A DNA stretch of 64,000 bases, taken from Bacteroidota bacterium. GTDB taxonomy: Bacteria > Bacteroidota > Bacteroidia > 2-12-FULL-35-15. Positions 10,116 to 19,089 of this stretch are shown one piece after another. Made by a program: the position numbers and the translations under genes. The notes below the pieces were generated by a model. It was not told where the DNA came from and ran no database searches. It saw nothing but the letters and a program-made list of their open reading frames with translations. How positions within the stretch are numbered: position 1 is the first letter of the stretch; the number at the start of each line of letters is the position of its first letter. The stretch is from contig JAQZBR010000009.1 of the NCBI GenBank assembly GCA_029237775.1, positions 71,708-135,707 of the forward strand. Direction: 5' to 3'.

Positions 10116-11234
10116 ATGAAGAAAGTATTATATATATTATTATTGTTGGTTGTATCAAAGCAAGTGGTTGCTCAGGATCCGACCTCCTCACATTTCTATT
10201 TAAACCCTCTGAACTTAAATCCGGCATTGACGGGAATAAATATGAACGCGAGGTTAGGTGTGAATTACAGAAACCAGTGGGCGGGGATTCCCGGAGAATT
10301 TAAAACATACAACTGCTGGGCAGATATTTACAACCCTGCATTTAACGGAGGATTAGGAATTCTTGCACTTCAGGATATCTCAGGTGAAGGATTCTTTAAA
10401 ACTACCACCATCGGCCTATTTCAATCGTATGAGAAAACGGTCCCAAAGATCATCAGGATCAGGGCAGGTTATAATGTAACAGTAATAAATAAAGCAATTG
10501 ACTGGAGCAAGCTGGTATTTAGTGATCAGCTGGATGCCACGCAGGGAGAGATCTATGCTTCCAACGTTGACCGCAATTATCCGGCAAAAACATTCGTTGA
10601 CTTTTCTGCAGGGATGATGCTGGATTTCAAAATGATAAAAAGGGGTAAGTCAACAATTACGAATACGATCGGTTATGCGACAGCTCACCTTACACAGCCA
10701 AATGAATCATTCAGCGGCATGCCGGAACAACGTCTTCCGAGAAAACACACACTTCATTATACGATGACAATTGAAGTGCAGAAGAATACAGAGGAGAAAA
10801 CAAGATCTTCTTTCTTTATTTCGCCAAACATTATTTACGAGCGTCAGGGCTTAGGTGCAGGCAAAGGAACATTCCCTTATAAGAATGAAGCGCAATTCTC
10901 CTCATTGAATGTCGGGTTATACGCGATGAAACAACCGATGATCGCAGGATTGTTTTACCGTAAAAAACATGTTGGCGGCTTTAAAGACAATGATGCATTG
11001 ATTTGCTTTCTCGGGATGAAATTCAACCCGCGAAAAACTACCTCAATGAAATTCGGTTACAGCTATGATGTAACTGTAAGCAACCTGGGAACGAACTCAA
11101 TGGGATCTCATGAGCTAAGCCTCACCCTTGAGTTCGGGGGAGTAAAACTCGGGCGAAAAAATGCAGCGATGAAAAAGCGCAGAAAGAAAGAGATCGAGTG
11201 TGAAGATTTCGGAACGAGATCCTTTGTATTTTGA
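10116..11234 (+). CDS. PorP/SprF family type IX secretion membrane protein
   Basis: 'QDPTSSHFYLNPLNLNPALTGI...RLGVNYRNQWAGIPGEFKTY' N-terminus; ATG directly follows the adhesin TAA. Confidence 0.93.
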   Translation: MKKVLYILLLLVVSKQVVAQDPTSSHFYLNPLNLNPALTGINMNARLGVNYRNQWAGIPGEFKTYNCWADIYNPAFNGGLGILALQDISGEGFFKTTTIGLFQSYEKTVPKIIRIRAGYNVTVINKAIDWSKLVFSDQLDATQGEIYASNVDRNYPAKTFVDFSAGMMLDFKMIKRGKSTITNTIGYATAHLTQPNESFSGMPEQRLPRKHTLHYTMTIEVQKNTEEKTRSSFFISPNIIYERQGLGAGKGTFPYKNEAQFSSLNVGLYAMKQPMIAGLFYRKKHVGGFKDNDALICFLGMKFNPRKTTSMKFGYSYDVTVSNLGTNSMGSHELSLTLEFGGVKLGRKNAAMKKRRKKEIECEDFGTRSFVF

Positions 11235-11295
11235 AATGAGACCGGCAATTCAGACTTTTTACGATAGCTAAAAAAACCAAGTGCGACAGCTTAAC

Positions 11296-12606
11296 CTATT
11301 CAACTACGACTTTACTGATATTAATATATTTTCCATTACTCGCTTTTACGAAATAGATACCCGGGCGAGCACAGTTCAAATGAATCTCTCCTGAACCGCT
11401 TTGCGGAATCATACTAGAATAAATAATCTCACCGTATATATTAAAAACTTCTAACAAGATCCTTTCCAATCCTATGTTTGTCTGTATTTTAAAATTTCCA
11501 TTATTGGGATTTGGAAAAACATTCAGTATGTTTTCTTTTTTTTCAGTTTCCTGTATTCCGATCGCATTGCTTTCGATTTTCAAGAATTTCATGTTTGGCC
11601 CTCCGGAAGGCAGACTACCATTTGCATATCCAACACTATCATTTATCATCCGAAAGCCAAAAATATAGTAGTTTGGTAGGACAGAAGTAACCCAATGAGA
11701 ACCAGAATCAGCAGACATACTAAAATAAGAATTGCCAGCCAGGCTCACCATATTATACAACTTATCTTCAGAAAGAAACTGAATATAACCCAACGAATCA
11801 TATTTAATATTCTTAACCCATGTATTTCCCCCATCAGATGTTTTAAACACATCACCTGAATCTGCATAAACATAGGCCACAGTATTATTAATTACCTGCA
11901 AAGATTTAGAATCGAACTTTCTTCCATTCGGAATCGGGCTGTTTAACCAGGTTAATCCGCCATCATTTGTTTTAATTATAGAGTCTGCGGTATGGTCATT
12001 TTGAGAACGTCCAAATAAGACATATCCATTCAGGCTATCAGCAAAATAAAGCTCTTGATAGTTAATTAAAGCAGATGATAAGGTACTCACGAAATACAAT
12101 GAATCACTCCAGAATCTATAAAAATTATTATTAAAAAAGCCGTAGCCTAACTTCCCATTAATAAAGGTCAGATTTGGAGGACGGTTATTTGTGGACAAAT
12201 CAGACCAAGTAGTCCCTCCATCAAATGTTCTTACGAAGAAAGGATATCCGCCACACTCATATAATATATAAATAGAATCTCCTGAAACAAAATCTACATC
12301 CTTCAATTCTTTATTATGATTGTAACACGCGCTGTAATTGAAAGAGGAGAGTGGCGGAATGGAAAGATACGAATTACTCGCGAATGAATTATTGGTTCTT
12401 GTTATTGAAAAATAAGCATGCTGCGTAGGAGAGCAAGAGTTGGTTTGATACCACCAAGCAACAGAGTTTTCATCGATAAAATCCGTAGCATAACCTACGT
12501 AATTATTACATGATTGATTAACCCCTATAGAAGCAACCTCCACCCATTGGGAATAACACCTGGGTGTAAAAAAAAGCAATACAAGAAAAACACATTTAAA
12601 CTTCAT
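11296..12606 (-). CDS. Secreted BNR/YCF48-like repeat protein with type A T9SS sorting domain
   Basis: Signal peptide; repeated 'TxDGGxTW' motifs; C-terminus 'NVFPNPNNGNFKIQTN...VFNIYGEIIYS...PGIYFVKASNGK'. Confidence 0.85.
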   Translation of the reverse strand: MKFKCVFLVLLFFTPRCYSQWVEVASIGVNQSCNNYVGYATDFIDENSVAWWYQTNSCSPTQHAYFSITRTNNSFASNSYLSIPPLSSFNYSACYNHNKELKDVDFVSGDSIYILYECGGYPFFVRTFDGGTTWSDLSTNNRPPNLTFINGKLGYGFFNNNFYRFWSDSLYFVSTLSSALINYQELYFADSLNGYVLFGRSQNDHTADSIIKTNDGGLTWLNSPIPNGRKFDSKSLQVINNTVAYVYADSGDVFKTSDGGNTWVKNIKYDSLGYIQFLSEDKLYNMVSLAGNSYFSMSADSGSHWVTSVLPNYYIFGFRMINDSVGYANGSLPSGGPNMKFLKIESNAIGIQETEKKENILNVFPNPNNGNFKIQTNIGLERILLEVFNIYGEIIYSSMIPQSGSGEIHLNCARPGIYFVKASNGKYINISKVVVE

Positions 12607-12624
12607 CTCACAGGATTAACTATT

Positions 12625-14466
12625 CTACTCTACCGTGACACTCTTCGCCAGATTCCTAGGCTGATCCACATTACAATTACGCATTACCGCAATATGATAA
12701 GAAAGTAACTGTAAAGGAATTGCTGCAATAAGAGGGACGAGAATTTCATCTGTTTCAGGGATCTCGATGGAATAATCTGCCATCTCCTTAACCTGTTTGT
12801 CGCCCTCGGTGATGATCGCGATGATCTTACCTTTACGGGCTTTTACTTCCTGGATATTACTTACCACCTTTTCATAAGATGTCCCTTTTGTTGCAATAAC
12901 AAACACCGGCATCTCCTCGTCAATTAACGCGATCGGACCGTGTTTCATTTCTGCGGCAGGATAACCTTCAGCATGGATATAAGAGATCTCTTTTAATTTC
13001 AAAGCTCCTTCCAGTGCAACAGGGAATGTATATCCGCGGCCCAGGTATAATGCATTAGTTGCGTTCTTGTAAATATCCGCGATGAATTTTATTTGTTCGT
13101 TCTTCTCAAGCACTTTCTGAACCTTGTCAGGCACAGCTTCCAGCTCACTCAACAGCTGATGGAATCGTGAGGATGAAATTGTTCCTTTTAAGAATGCGAT
13201 ACGTAATGCCATTAATGTAAGCACTGTAACCTGTGCAGTGAATGCTTTTGTTGATGCAACACCGATCTCAGGACCCGCATGTGTATATGATCCCGCATGT
13301 GTAGCACGAGCGATAGACGACCCAACCACATTACAGATTCCAATGATCGTTGCACCTTTTGATTTCGCAAGTTCGATTGCAGCTAACGTATCTGCAGTTT
13401 CTCCTGATTGGGAAATGGCAATGATCACATCATCTTCATAAACGATCGGATTACGGTAACGAAATTCCGAAGCGTACTCCACCTCTACCGGAATTCTCGC
13501 AAGGTCTTCAAATAAATATTCTCCTACCAGTCCGGCATGCCATGAAGTCCCGCATGCTACGAATATGATACGTTTTGCATTCACGAATTTCTGCTCGTAT
13601 TCTGTAATTCCACCAAGATTAACAACACGCTTTTCAGAGCTTAATCTTCCGCGCATACTATCCTTAATAGAACGTGGCTGCTCATAGATCTCCTTCAGCA
13701 TGAAGTGATCGTAACCGCCTTTTTCAAGCGCTTCAAGCTTCAGCTCAAGCTCCTGAACATAGGGAGTTTTCGCTTTATTCTTGATCGTTTTGATCTTTAA
13801 CTCTTTTCCACGCTCAATGAATGCGATCTCTTCATCTTCAAGATAAACCACATTCTTAGTGTATTCAACGATCGGTGTTGCATCCGATGCAATGTAAAAT
13901 TCATCTTCACCGATCCCGATCACCATCGGACTGCCTTTTTTCGCAGCGAATAATTCATTCGGATTTTCCTTCGAAAGAATAACGATCGCGTAAGCACCAA
14001 CCACCTGGTTCAATGCCTGTCTCACAGCTTCACCCAAACGAACATTTTCTTTTTCCTTGATGTCTTCGATCAGGTGGATCAACACTTCTGTATCTGTGTC
14101 GCTTAAAAAAACGTGACCACGTTTTTTTAATTCTTCTTTGATCGGACCGTAATTTTCAATGATCCCGTTATGGATCATCACCATGTTTTTGGATGCCGAA
14201 TAATGAGGGTGTGCATTCACATCATTAGGAACACCATGCGTGGCCCAGCGAGTATGCCCAATCCCAATAGTACCGGAAGTGTTCTGGCTTCCGATAAAAG
14301 CATGCAGATCAGCAACCTTTCCTTTGCACTTGTAAACATTTAATTCACCTTTATCGATCATTGCAACACCGGCACTGTCGTACCCTCTGTACTCCAGTCG
14401 CTGCAGCCCTTTTATTAACACAGGGTATGCCTGTTTATTTCCTATATATCCTACAATTCCGCACAT
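12625..14466 (-). CDS. glmS: Glutamine--fructose-6-phosphate transaminase (isomerizing)
   Basis: 'MCGIVGYIGNKQAYPVLIKGLQRLEYRGYDSAGVA' and C-terminal 'LAKSVTVE'; two SIS domains. Confidence 0.98.
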   Translation of the reverse strand: MCGIVGYIGNKQAYPVLIKGLQRLEYRGYDSAGVAMIDKGELNVYKCKGKVADLHAFIGSQNTSGTIGIGHTRWATHGVPNDVNAHPHYSASKNMVMIHNGIIENYGPIKEELKKRGHVFLSDTDTEVLIHLIEDIKEKENVRLGEAVRQALNQVVGAYAIVILSKENPNELFAAKKGSPMVIGIGEDEFYIASDATPIVEYTKNVVYLEDEEIAFIERGKELKIKTIKNKAKTPYVQELELKLEALEKGGYDHFMLKEIYEQPRSIKDSMRGRLSSEKRVVNLGGITEYEQKFVNAKRIIFVACGTSWHAGLVGEYLFEDLARIPVEVEYASEFRYRNPIVYEDDVIIAISQSGETADTLAAIELAKSKGATIIGICNVVGSSIARATHAGSYTHAGPEIGVASTKAFTAQVTVLTLMALRIAFLKGTISSSRFHQLLSELEAVPDKVQKVLEKNEQIKFIADIYKNATNALYLGRGYTFPVALEGALKLKEISYIHAEGYPAAEMKHGPIALIDEEMPVFVIATKGTSYEKVVSNIQEVKARKGKIIAIITEGDKQVKEMADYSIEIPETDEILVPLIAAIPLQLLSYHIAVMRNCNVDQPRNLAKSVTVE

Positions 14467-14468
14467 GT

Positions 14469-15845
14469 TTAATGAAGTTTTGTGTATGTTATATTTAATT
14501 TCATTTTTTGACTTCCTTTGCTGCTGCCGCTTCCGACTACAACCCTGTTCGCATTCACAGCCCCCCCTGATGCCAGAAGATACAACCCGGTATTTGCCCG
14601 GGAGCCATTCAATACCTGCTGAATATATCTCGCGATATTAAAATGATACTCATTTGTTGCTTTGTTGTAAGTACCATCAAACACCTCATTCGATTCCAGG
14701 GCATCCGGCATAATATAATTAGTATTGTTTGCACTGATACCAAACAAAACCAGTTTGGAAGGAGCGCTGAAAGTATCCTTCTGAAACAACGGGTTCATCT
14801 CTACCTTGATAACAAGCTCTGCCTTATTCACAGCGATCTTTCCGGAATCATTCCAACGCATAATGTGTGGAAACTCGAGTTTCGCTTTCGTTCCGGCAAG
14901 TGCCTGAATGTACAAAGCAGTATCAGCAGAAGTTGAAGTGGTTAACTGAGAATATAAATACGGATGAGCAGTGGTATAACCATGATGATTAAAAGAAGAA
15001 AAACGGCCTACACTGTTAAATCCAAGATCATAGCGCAAGGAATCACCCGCATTGTTATGATAATAAATTGAAACTTTCGACTGGAGATCCCCCATTAAGA
15101 AGTGAAGAATATTTCCATCACCCGGAGTAGTGCTAACCACATCGCTTGTAATATACAGCCCCGGACAAAAATCCTGAAATGAAGGAGTGGTCGCAAGATT
15201 ATTAGTAGTAGCGGCCTGATTTAAGATAACTGTCCCAAACCCGCTCTCAATCGGAATGCGCAGATGAGGCTTAAGTGAATCACCCATTACAAACACCTTT
15301 TTAGTGGGTTGAGGAGTGTATACGAAACCATTTGCAAGATCATTCAGATTATAAGCAATTGAATTATTGGAGAAATAGTCAATGTCAGTGTTCATCTTAT
15401 CACTCAACTGATGAACAGATATACGCTGGCTCTTTCTATCCTTTTTTCCGTAAAAATCAGAAGCATAGGTTAAACATAAAACCACTGAATCGCAAACAGG
15501 GTTAACTCCGAAATCCGGATCGTTTCCGGGTAAGCGCATCTGTGTATACAAAGAAGCACTTGTTTTTCCAAAGATGGGATCTATGTATGTTCCTATCAGA
15601 GCATCTCCGGTTGTAATGATGGATGCATCGGTGTGAAGAGAATCTTCTCTGACTGTTGAACCAAGTATGGTGGTGGTGTCACTCCATTTAACATTCAAAA
15701 GATCACTGCCGGGCTGAACGTCTAGTCCGACAACACTTTCTTCGTTACAGGAAACAGCGAGAGTTGAAATCAGGCCTATAAAAAAAAATTTTGTCCCGAA
15801 AGAACGGGACAAAATTTCTGGTAATCTTTTAGTAATTTTATTCAT
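14469..15845 (-). CDS. DUF4270 family lipoprotein
   Basis: Lipobox 'LAVSCNEE'; 'VGLDVQPGSDLLNVKWSDTTTI...REDSLHTD' characteristic start; position between glmS and the glycogen synthase-like gene. Confidence 0.85.
   Translation of the reverse strand: MNKITKRLPEILSRSFGTKFFFIGLISTLAVSCNEESVVGLDVQPGSDLLNVKWSDTTTILGSTVREDSLHTDASIITTGDALIGTYIDPIFGKTSASLYTQMRLPGNDPDFGVNPVCDSVVLCLTYASDFYGKKDRKSQRISVHQLSDKMNTDIDYFSNNSIAYNLNDLANGFVYTPQPTKKVFVMGDSLKPHLRIPIESGFGTVILNQAATTNNLATTPSFQDFCPGLYITSDVVSTTPGDGNILHFLMGDLQSKVSIYYHNNAGDSLRYDLGFNSVGRFSSFNHHGYTTAHPYLYSQLTTSTSADTALYIQALAGTKAKLEFPHIMRWNDSGKIAVNKAELVIKVEMNPLFQKDTFSAPSKLVLFGISANNTNYIMPDALESNEVFDGTYNKATNEYHFNIARYIQQVLNGSRANTGLYLLASGGAVNANRVVVGSGSSKGSQKMKLNITYTKLH
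15780..15817 (-). terminator. Intrinsic-terminator-like hairpin inside the 5' coding region of the DUF4270 gene
   Basis: Minus strand AAATTTTGTCCCG-TTCTTT-CGGGACAAAATTT followed by TTTTTTAT; perfect 13-bp stem, 6-nt loop. Confidence 0.75.
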
Positions 15846-15887
15846 AAAATGTATTCAATAAGATGGCGTGGCTCTTTAAGAAAATGG

Positions 15888-16721
15888 TTAGTCTGCCATT
15901 TCAGCCACTTCCTCCAAAACCGCGTCATAGAATTCTGAGTAAGCGTCAATATATTCATCCGCACCTTTATATTCAAGAACCGGTTTTCCGGATTTCTTCA
16001 AATATTTTGTAATGTCAGCATTGATCTTCGGACTTCCGATGATGATCGCATCTGCAAGATCAATAGCTGCTTTGCTAACGTTGACAAATGTAGGATTTTT
16101 AAACCATTCCACATCTGTTTTTTCGATCCCTTCATACATTACCTTCTTAGCGAAATCCTTGTGTAAAGCACCCGGGAATTCATCGTCAGCATAGATCGAA
16201 TAAACGATCTTAGTGTCAGCGAATAATGGATTGTCTTTAAATGATTTCTTAAGATAAAGAGCCATAAGACTTGTCATCCATCCGTGGCAATGAACCACAT
16301 CAGGCGCCCAGCCTAATTTTTTTACCGTTTCAATAACTCCGCGGCAGAAAAATATAGCGCGCTCATCGTTATCAGCGAAATGCTCACCTTTTTTATCTAC
16401 TAAAGTGTGCTTACGCTCAAAATATTCCTGATTGTCAATAAAATAAACCTGCATGCGGGCTGCCTGGATAGAAGCAACCTTGATGATCAATGGATGATCT
16501 GCATCATCAATAATAAGATTCATACCTGAAAGACGGATAACTTCGTGTAACTGGTTGCGTCTTTCGTTAATACAACCGAACTTCGGCATAAATAATCTGA
16601 TCTCTTTTCCTCGTTCCTGAATGCCCTGAGGGAGCTTTCGGCCAATAATGCTCATTGGCGTTTCATCTAAATAGGGGGTAACTTCCTGCGATACAAATAG
16701 TACTCTTGCTTTCTTCTTCAT
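15888..16721 (-). CDS. Glycogen/starch synthase-like protein, N-terminal GT5 domain only
   Basis: 'RVLFVSQEVTPYLDETPMSIIGRKLPQGIQERGKEIRLFMPKFG' and 'DVVHCHGWMTSLMALYLK'; 277 aa, lacks the C-terminal GT-B half. Confidence 0.85.
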   Translation of the reverse strand: MKKKARVLFVSQEVTPYLDETPMSIIGRKLPQGIQERGKEIRLFMPKFGCINERRNQLHEVIRLSGMNLIIDDADHPLIIKVASIQAARMQVYFIDNQEYFERKHTLVDKKGEHFADNDERAIFFCRGVIETVKKLGWAPDVVHCHGWMTSLMALYLKKSFKDNPLFADTKIVYSIYADDEFPGALHKDFAKKVMYEGIEKTDVEWFKNPTFVNVSKAAIDLADAIIIGSPKINADITKYLKKSGKPVLEYKGADEYIDAYSEFYDAVLEEVAEMAD

Positions 16722-16754
16722 ACGATCGAATTAAGGTGAGATTTAAAAAGTACA

Positions 16755-16786
16755 CAAAAGTAAGCAAAAATTTTCGAATTTTCAAA
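16755..16786 (-). promoter_or_regulatory. Putative Bacteroidetes promoter for the glycogen synthase-like gene
   Basis: Minus strand TTTG - N20 - TACTTTTG, matching the TTTG/TAnnTTTG consensus. Confidence 0.55.
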
Positions 16787-16796
16787 GTTTAAACCT

Positions 16797-16804
16797 TAGA
16801 TTTG
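16797..16804 (+). promoter_or_regulatory. Putative -7 box for panC
   Basis: TAGATTTG (TAnnTTTG consensus), 8 nt before the panC ATG; no clear -33 element found. Confidence 0.4.
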
Positions 16805-16812
16805 GAAGTGTA

Positions 16813-17700
16813 ATGATTTCTCTTCACCAGGTACAAGAACTCCAAAATCAGCTGAATATTGCCCGAAAGGCTAATAAAACCATAGGTTTCGTTCCCACAA
16901 TGGGAGCCCTCCACCCCGGCCATTTAGAACTCGTTAAAAAGAGCAAATCAGAGAACGATATAACAGTTTGCAGCATATTTGTGAACCCGACACAGTTCAA
17001 CGATCTGAATGACCTTAAAAAATATCCCAGAACGCTTGAAAGTGACAGCAAACTTCTTGAAACGGTGGGCTGCGACATCATTTTTGCACCTGAAGTCGCT
17101 GAAATATATACTGAAGCTGAGCTGGAACTGAAAAGGCAGAATATCGAGGATAAAGCCTGGACAGAAGGAAAAGAGATCAATTTCGGTAAGCTGGACAAAG
17201 TTATGGAAGGGGCTCATCGTCCCGGCCACTTTAACGGAGTTGCCCAGGTGGTTAGCAAATTGTTCCGGATCGTTCAGCCCGATAAAGCTTATTTCGGGCA
17301 AAAAGATTTCCAGCAGCTGGCTATTATCAGATCAATGACAAAGCAGCTGGACCTTCCTGTAGAAATAATTGCTTGTCCAATTGTGAGAGAAGCTGATGGA
17401 TTGGCAATGAGTTCCAGAAACGCAAGATTAACTGAAAAAGAAAGAAGTGTTGCTCCCCTGATTTCGCAAACACTTTTTAAGGTGAAAGAAATGCAATCGA
17501 AATTTTCTGTTACCGAATTAAAACACTTGGCCGAAAAGCAGATCGCAACGGAGCCTTTAATGCAACTAGAATATTTTGAAATTGCGGACGCAGAATCGTT
17601 ACAGGGGATCAATGCTCACAAAGAAGCTAAAAGCGCTGTAGCCTGCATTGCAGTTAAATTAGGGAGTATAAGGCTGATCGATAATATTGTTTTATATTAA
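16813..17700 (+). CDS. panC: Pantoate--beta-alanine ligase
   Basis: 'IGFVPTMGALHPGHLELVKKSK', 'SIFVNPTQFN', 'VSKLFRIVQPDKAYFGQKDFQQ'. Confidence 0.97.
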   Translation: MISLHQVQELQNQLNIARKANKTIGFVPTMGALHPGHLELVKKSKSENDITVCSIFVNPTQFNDLNDLKKYPRTLESDSKLLETVGCDIIFAPEVAEIYTEAELELKRQNIEDKAWTEGKEINFGKLDKVMEGAHRPGHFNGVAQVVSKLFRIVQPDKAYFGQKDFQQLAIIRSMTKQLDLPVEIIACPIVREADGLAMSSRNARLTEKERSVAPLISQTLFKVKEMQSKFSVTELKHLAEKQIATEPLMQLEYFEIADAESLQGINAHKEAKSAVACIAVKLGSIRLIDNIVLY

Positions 17701-18008
17701 TCTTCGAGCATTAACAGGGCTTCATTCAACTCAGCAAGAGTTTTCTTGTTGTTTTGTTTTTTAGCGATCTCGATTCCTTTTTTGTAGGTGCTGACAGCCT
17801 TTTCGGTCTGCAATGACTGCTCATAAAATTTCCCCAACTGATAATATGAGCCGAGGTAATTCTCATCACGGGCAATGATACCTTCCAGGGCATCAATAGC
17901 TGTATCGATATTTCCAAGCTTGGCAAACTCCAGTGCAAGAGCATAATTCAGGAACGAATCATGAGGGCTTTCCTGTAACATTTTCAATAATTCCTCGAGT
18001 CGACTCAT
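17697..18008 (-). CDS. Tetratricopeptide repeat protein
   Basis: 'FLNYALALEFAKLGNIDTAIDALEGIIARDENYLGSYYQLGKFYEQ'. Confidence 0.8.
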   Translation of the reverse strand: MSRLEELLKMLQESPHDSFLNYALALEFAKLGNIDTAIDALEGIIARDENYLGSYYQLGKFYEQSLQTEKAVSTYKKGIEIAKKQNNKKTLAELNEALLMLED

Positions 18009-18015
18009 ACGTTTT

Positions 18016-19038
18016 TTACAAAGCCGCTTTAAACTGTTTTAAAAAGCGAATATCATTCTCAGAGAATAAACGTAGATCTTTCACCTGATACTTAAGCATG
18101 GTCACACGTTCGATTCCCATTCCGAAAGCAAAGCCGCTGTATTGTTTGCTGTCTATTTTGCAATTATCCAGAACAGCCGGATCCACCATGCCACAGCCCA
18201 GGATTTCAACCCAACCTGCACCTTTGCAAATATTACAGCCCGCGCCTTTGCAAAAAGGACAAGAAATATCCATCTCCGCACTGATCTCTGTAAAAGGAAA
18301 GAATGAAGGCCTCAAACGAATCTGTGTTTCTTCCCCGAACATCTCTTTTGCAAAATACATAAGCGTTTGCTTGAGATCAGCGAAAGAAACCTTTTTATCA
18401 ATATATAAACCTTCCACCTGATGGAATTGGCAATGTGCACGCGCAGAGATCGCTTCATTACGGTACACACGGCCAGGAGAAATAGTCCTGATAGGAGGTT
18501 TGGAATTTTCCATCACATGCACCTGTACGGACGATGTTTGTGTCCTGAGCAGAATATCGGGATTCTCGTTTATAAAAAAAGTATCCTGCATATCGCGTGC
18601 AGGATGATCTGCCGGTGTATTTAAAGCAGTAAAGTTATGCCAGTCGTCTTCTATCTCAGGGCCCTCCGATACAGTAAAACCGATCTTGGAGAATATTTCT
18701 ACTATTTGATTTCTGACAACGGATAACGGATGACGTGTTCCCACAGCCATCTGTTCAGCAGGCTGAGTAAGGTCAAGCTCTTTAGAAGATGAATCATCGG
18801 AACTCTCAAATTTCTCCTTTAGTGAACTGAGTTTCTCCTGTGCTTTATTCTGTAGCTCGTTCAGGCGCTGGCCGATCTCCTTGCGCATTTCGGGAGCGAC
18901 TGTTTTAAATTCCTCAAAGAGCTCCTTAACCTTTCCCTTCTTACTTAATAACCTGATTCGGAACTCCTCCACATGCTCTTTACTGTTTGCCGTGAATGAT
19001 TCTATCTCTTCAACTAATTTGTCTATTCTTTCTTTCAT
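18016..19038 (-). CDS. pheS: Phenylalanine--tRNA ligase alpha subunit
   Basis: 'GTRHPLSVVRNQIVEIFSKIGF', 'HPARDMQDTFF', 'GMGIERVTMLKYQVKDLRLFSENDIRFLKQF'. Confidence 0.98.
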   Translation of the reverse strand: MKERIDKLVEEIESFTANSKEHVEEFRIRLLSKKGKVKELFEEFKTVAPEMRKEIGQRLNELQNKAQEKLSSLKEKFESSDDSSSKELDLTQPAEQMAVGTRHPLSVVRNQIVEIFSKIGFTVSEGPEIEDDWHNFTALNTPADHPARDMQDTFFINENPDILLRTQTSSVQVHVMENSKPPIRTISPGRVYRNEAISARAHCQFHQVEGLYIDKKVSFADLKQTLMYFAKEMFGEETQIRLRPSFFPFTEISAEMDISCPFCKGAGCNICKGAGWVEILGCGMVDPAVLDNCKIDSKQYSGFAFGMGIERVTMLKYQVKDLRLFSENDIRFLKQFKAAL

Positions 19039-19089
19039 AATTTATTCAAATCAAAATCAGCTCTGCCCCTTTTCTGATCAATCGCGAAG

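Noticed and set aside
12625-14466. Possible glmS ribozyme
   Set aside because: The upstream region of glmS is occupied by the DUF4270 CDS with a 2-bp gap; no ribozyme-like leader seen.
15888-16721. Glycogen synthase-like gene as a truncated pseudogene
   Set aside because: Intact ORF with its own promoter-like sequence and a proper stop; no remnant of the missing domain downstream.
16848-17612. Three antisense ORFs over panC
   Set aside because: panC is unambiguous; the antisense frames have no domain signal.
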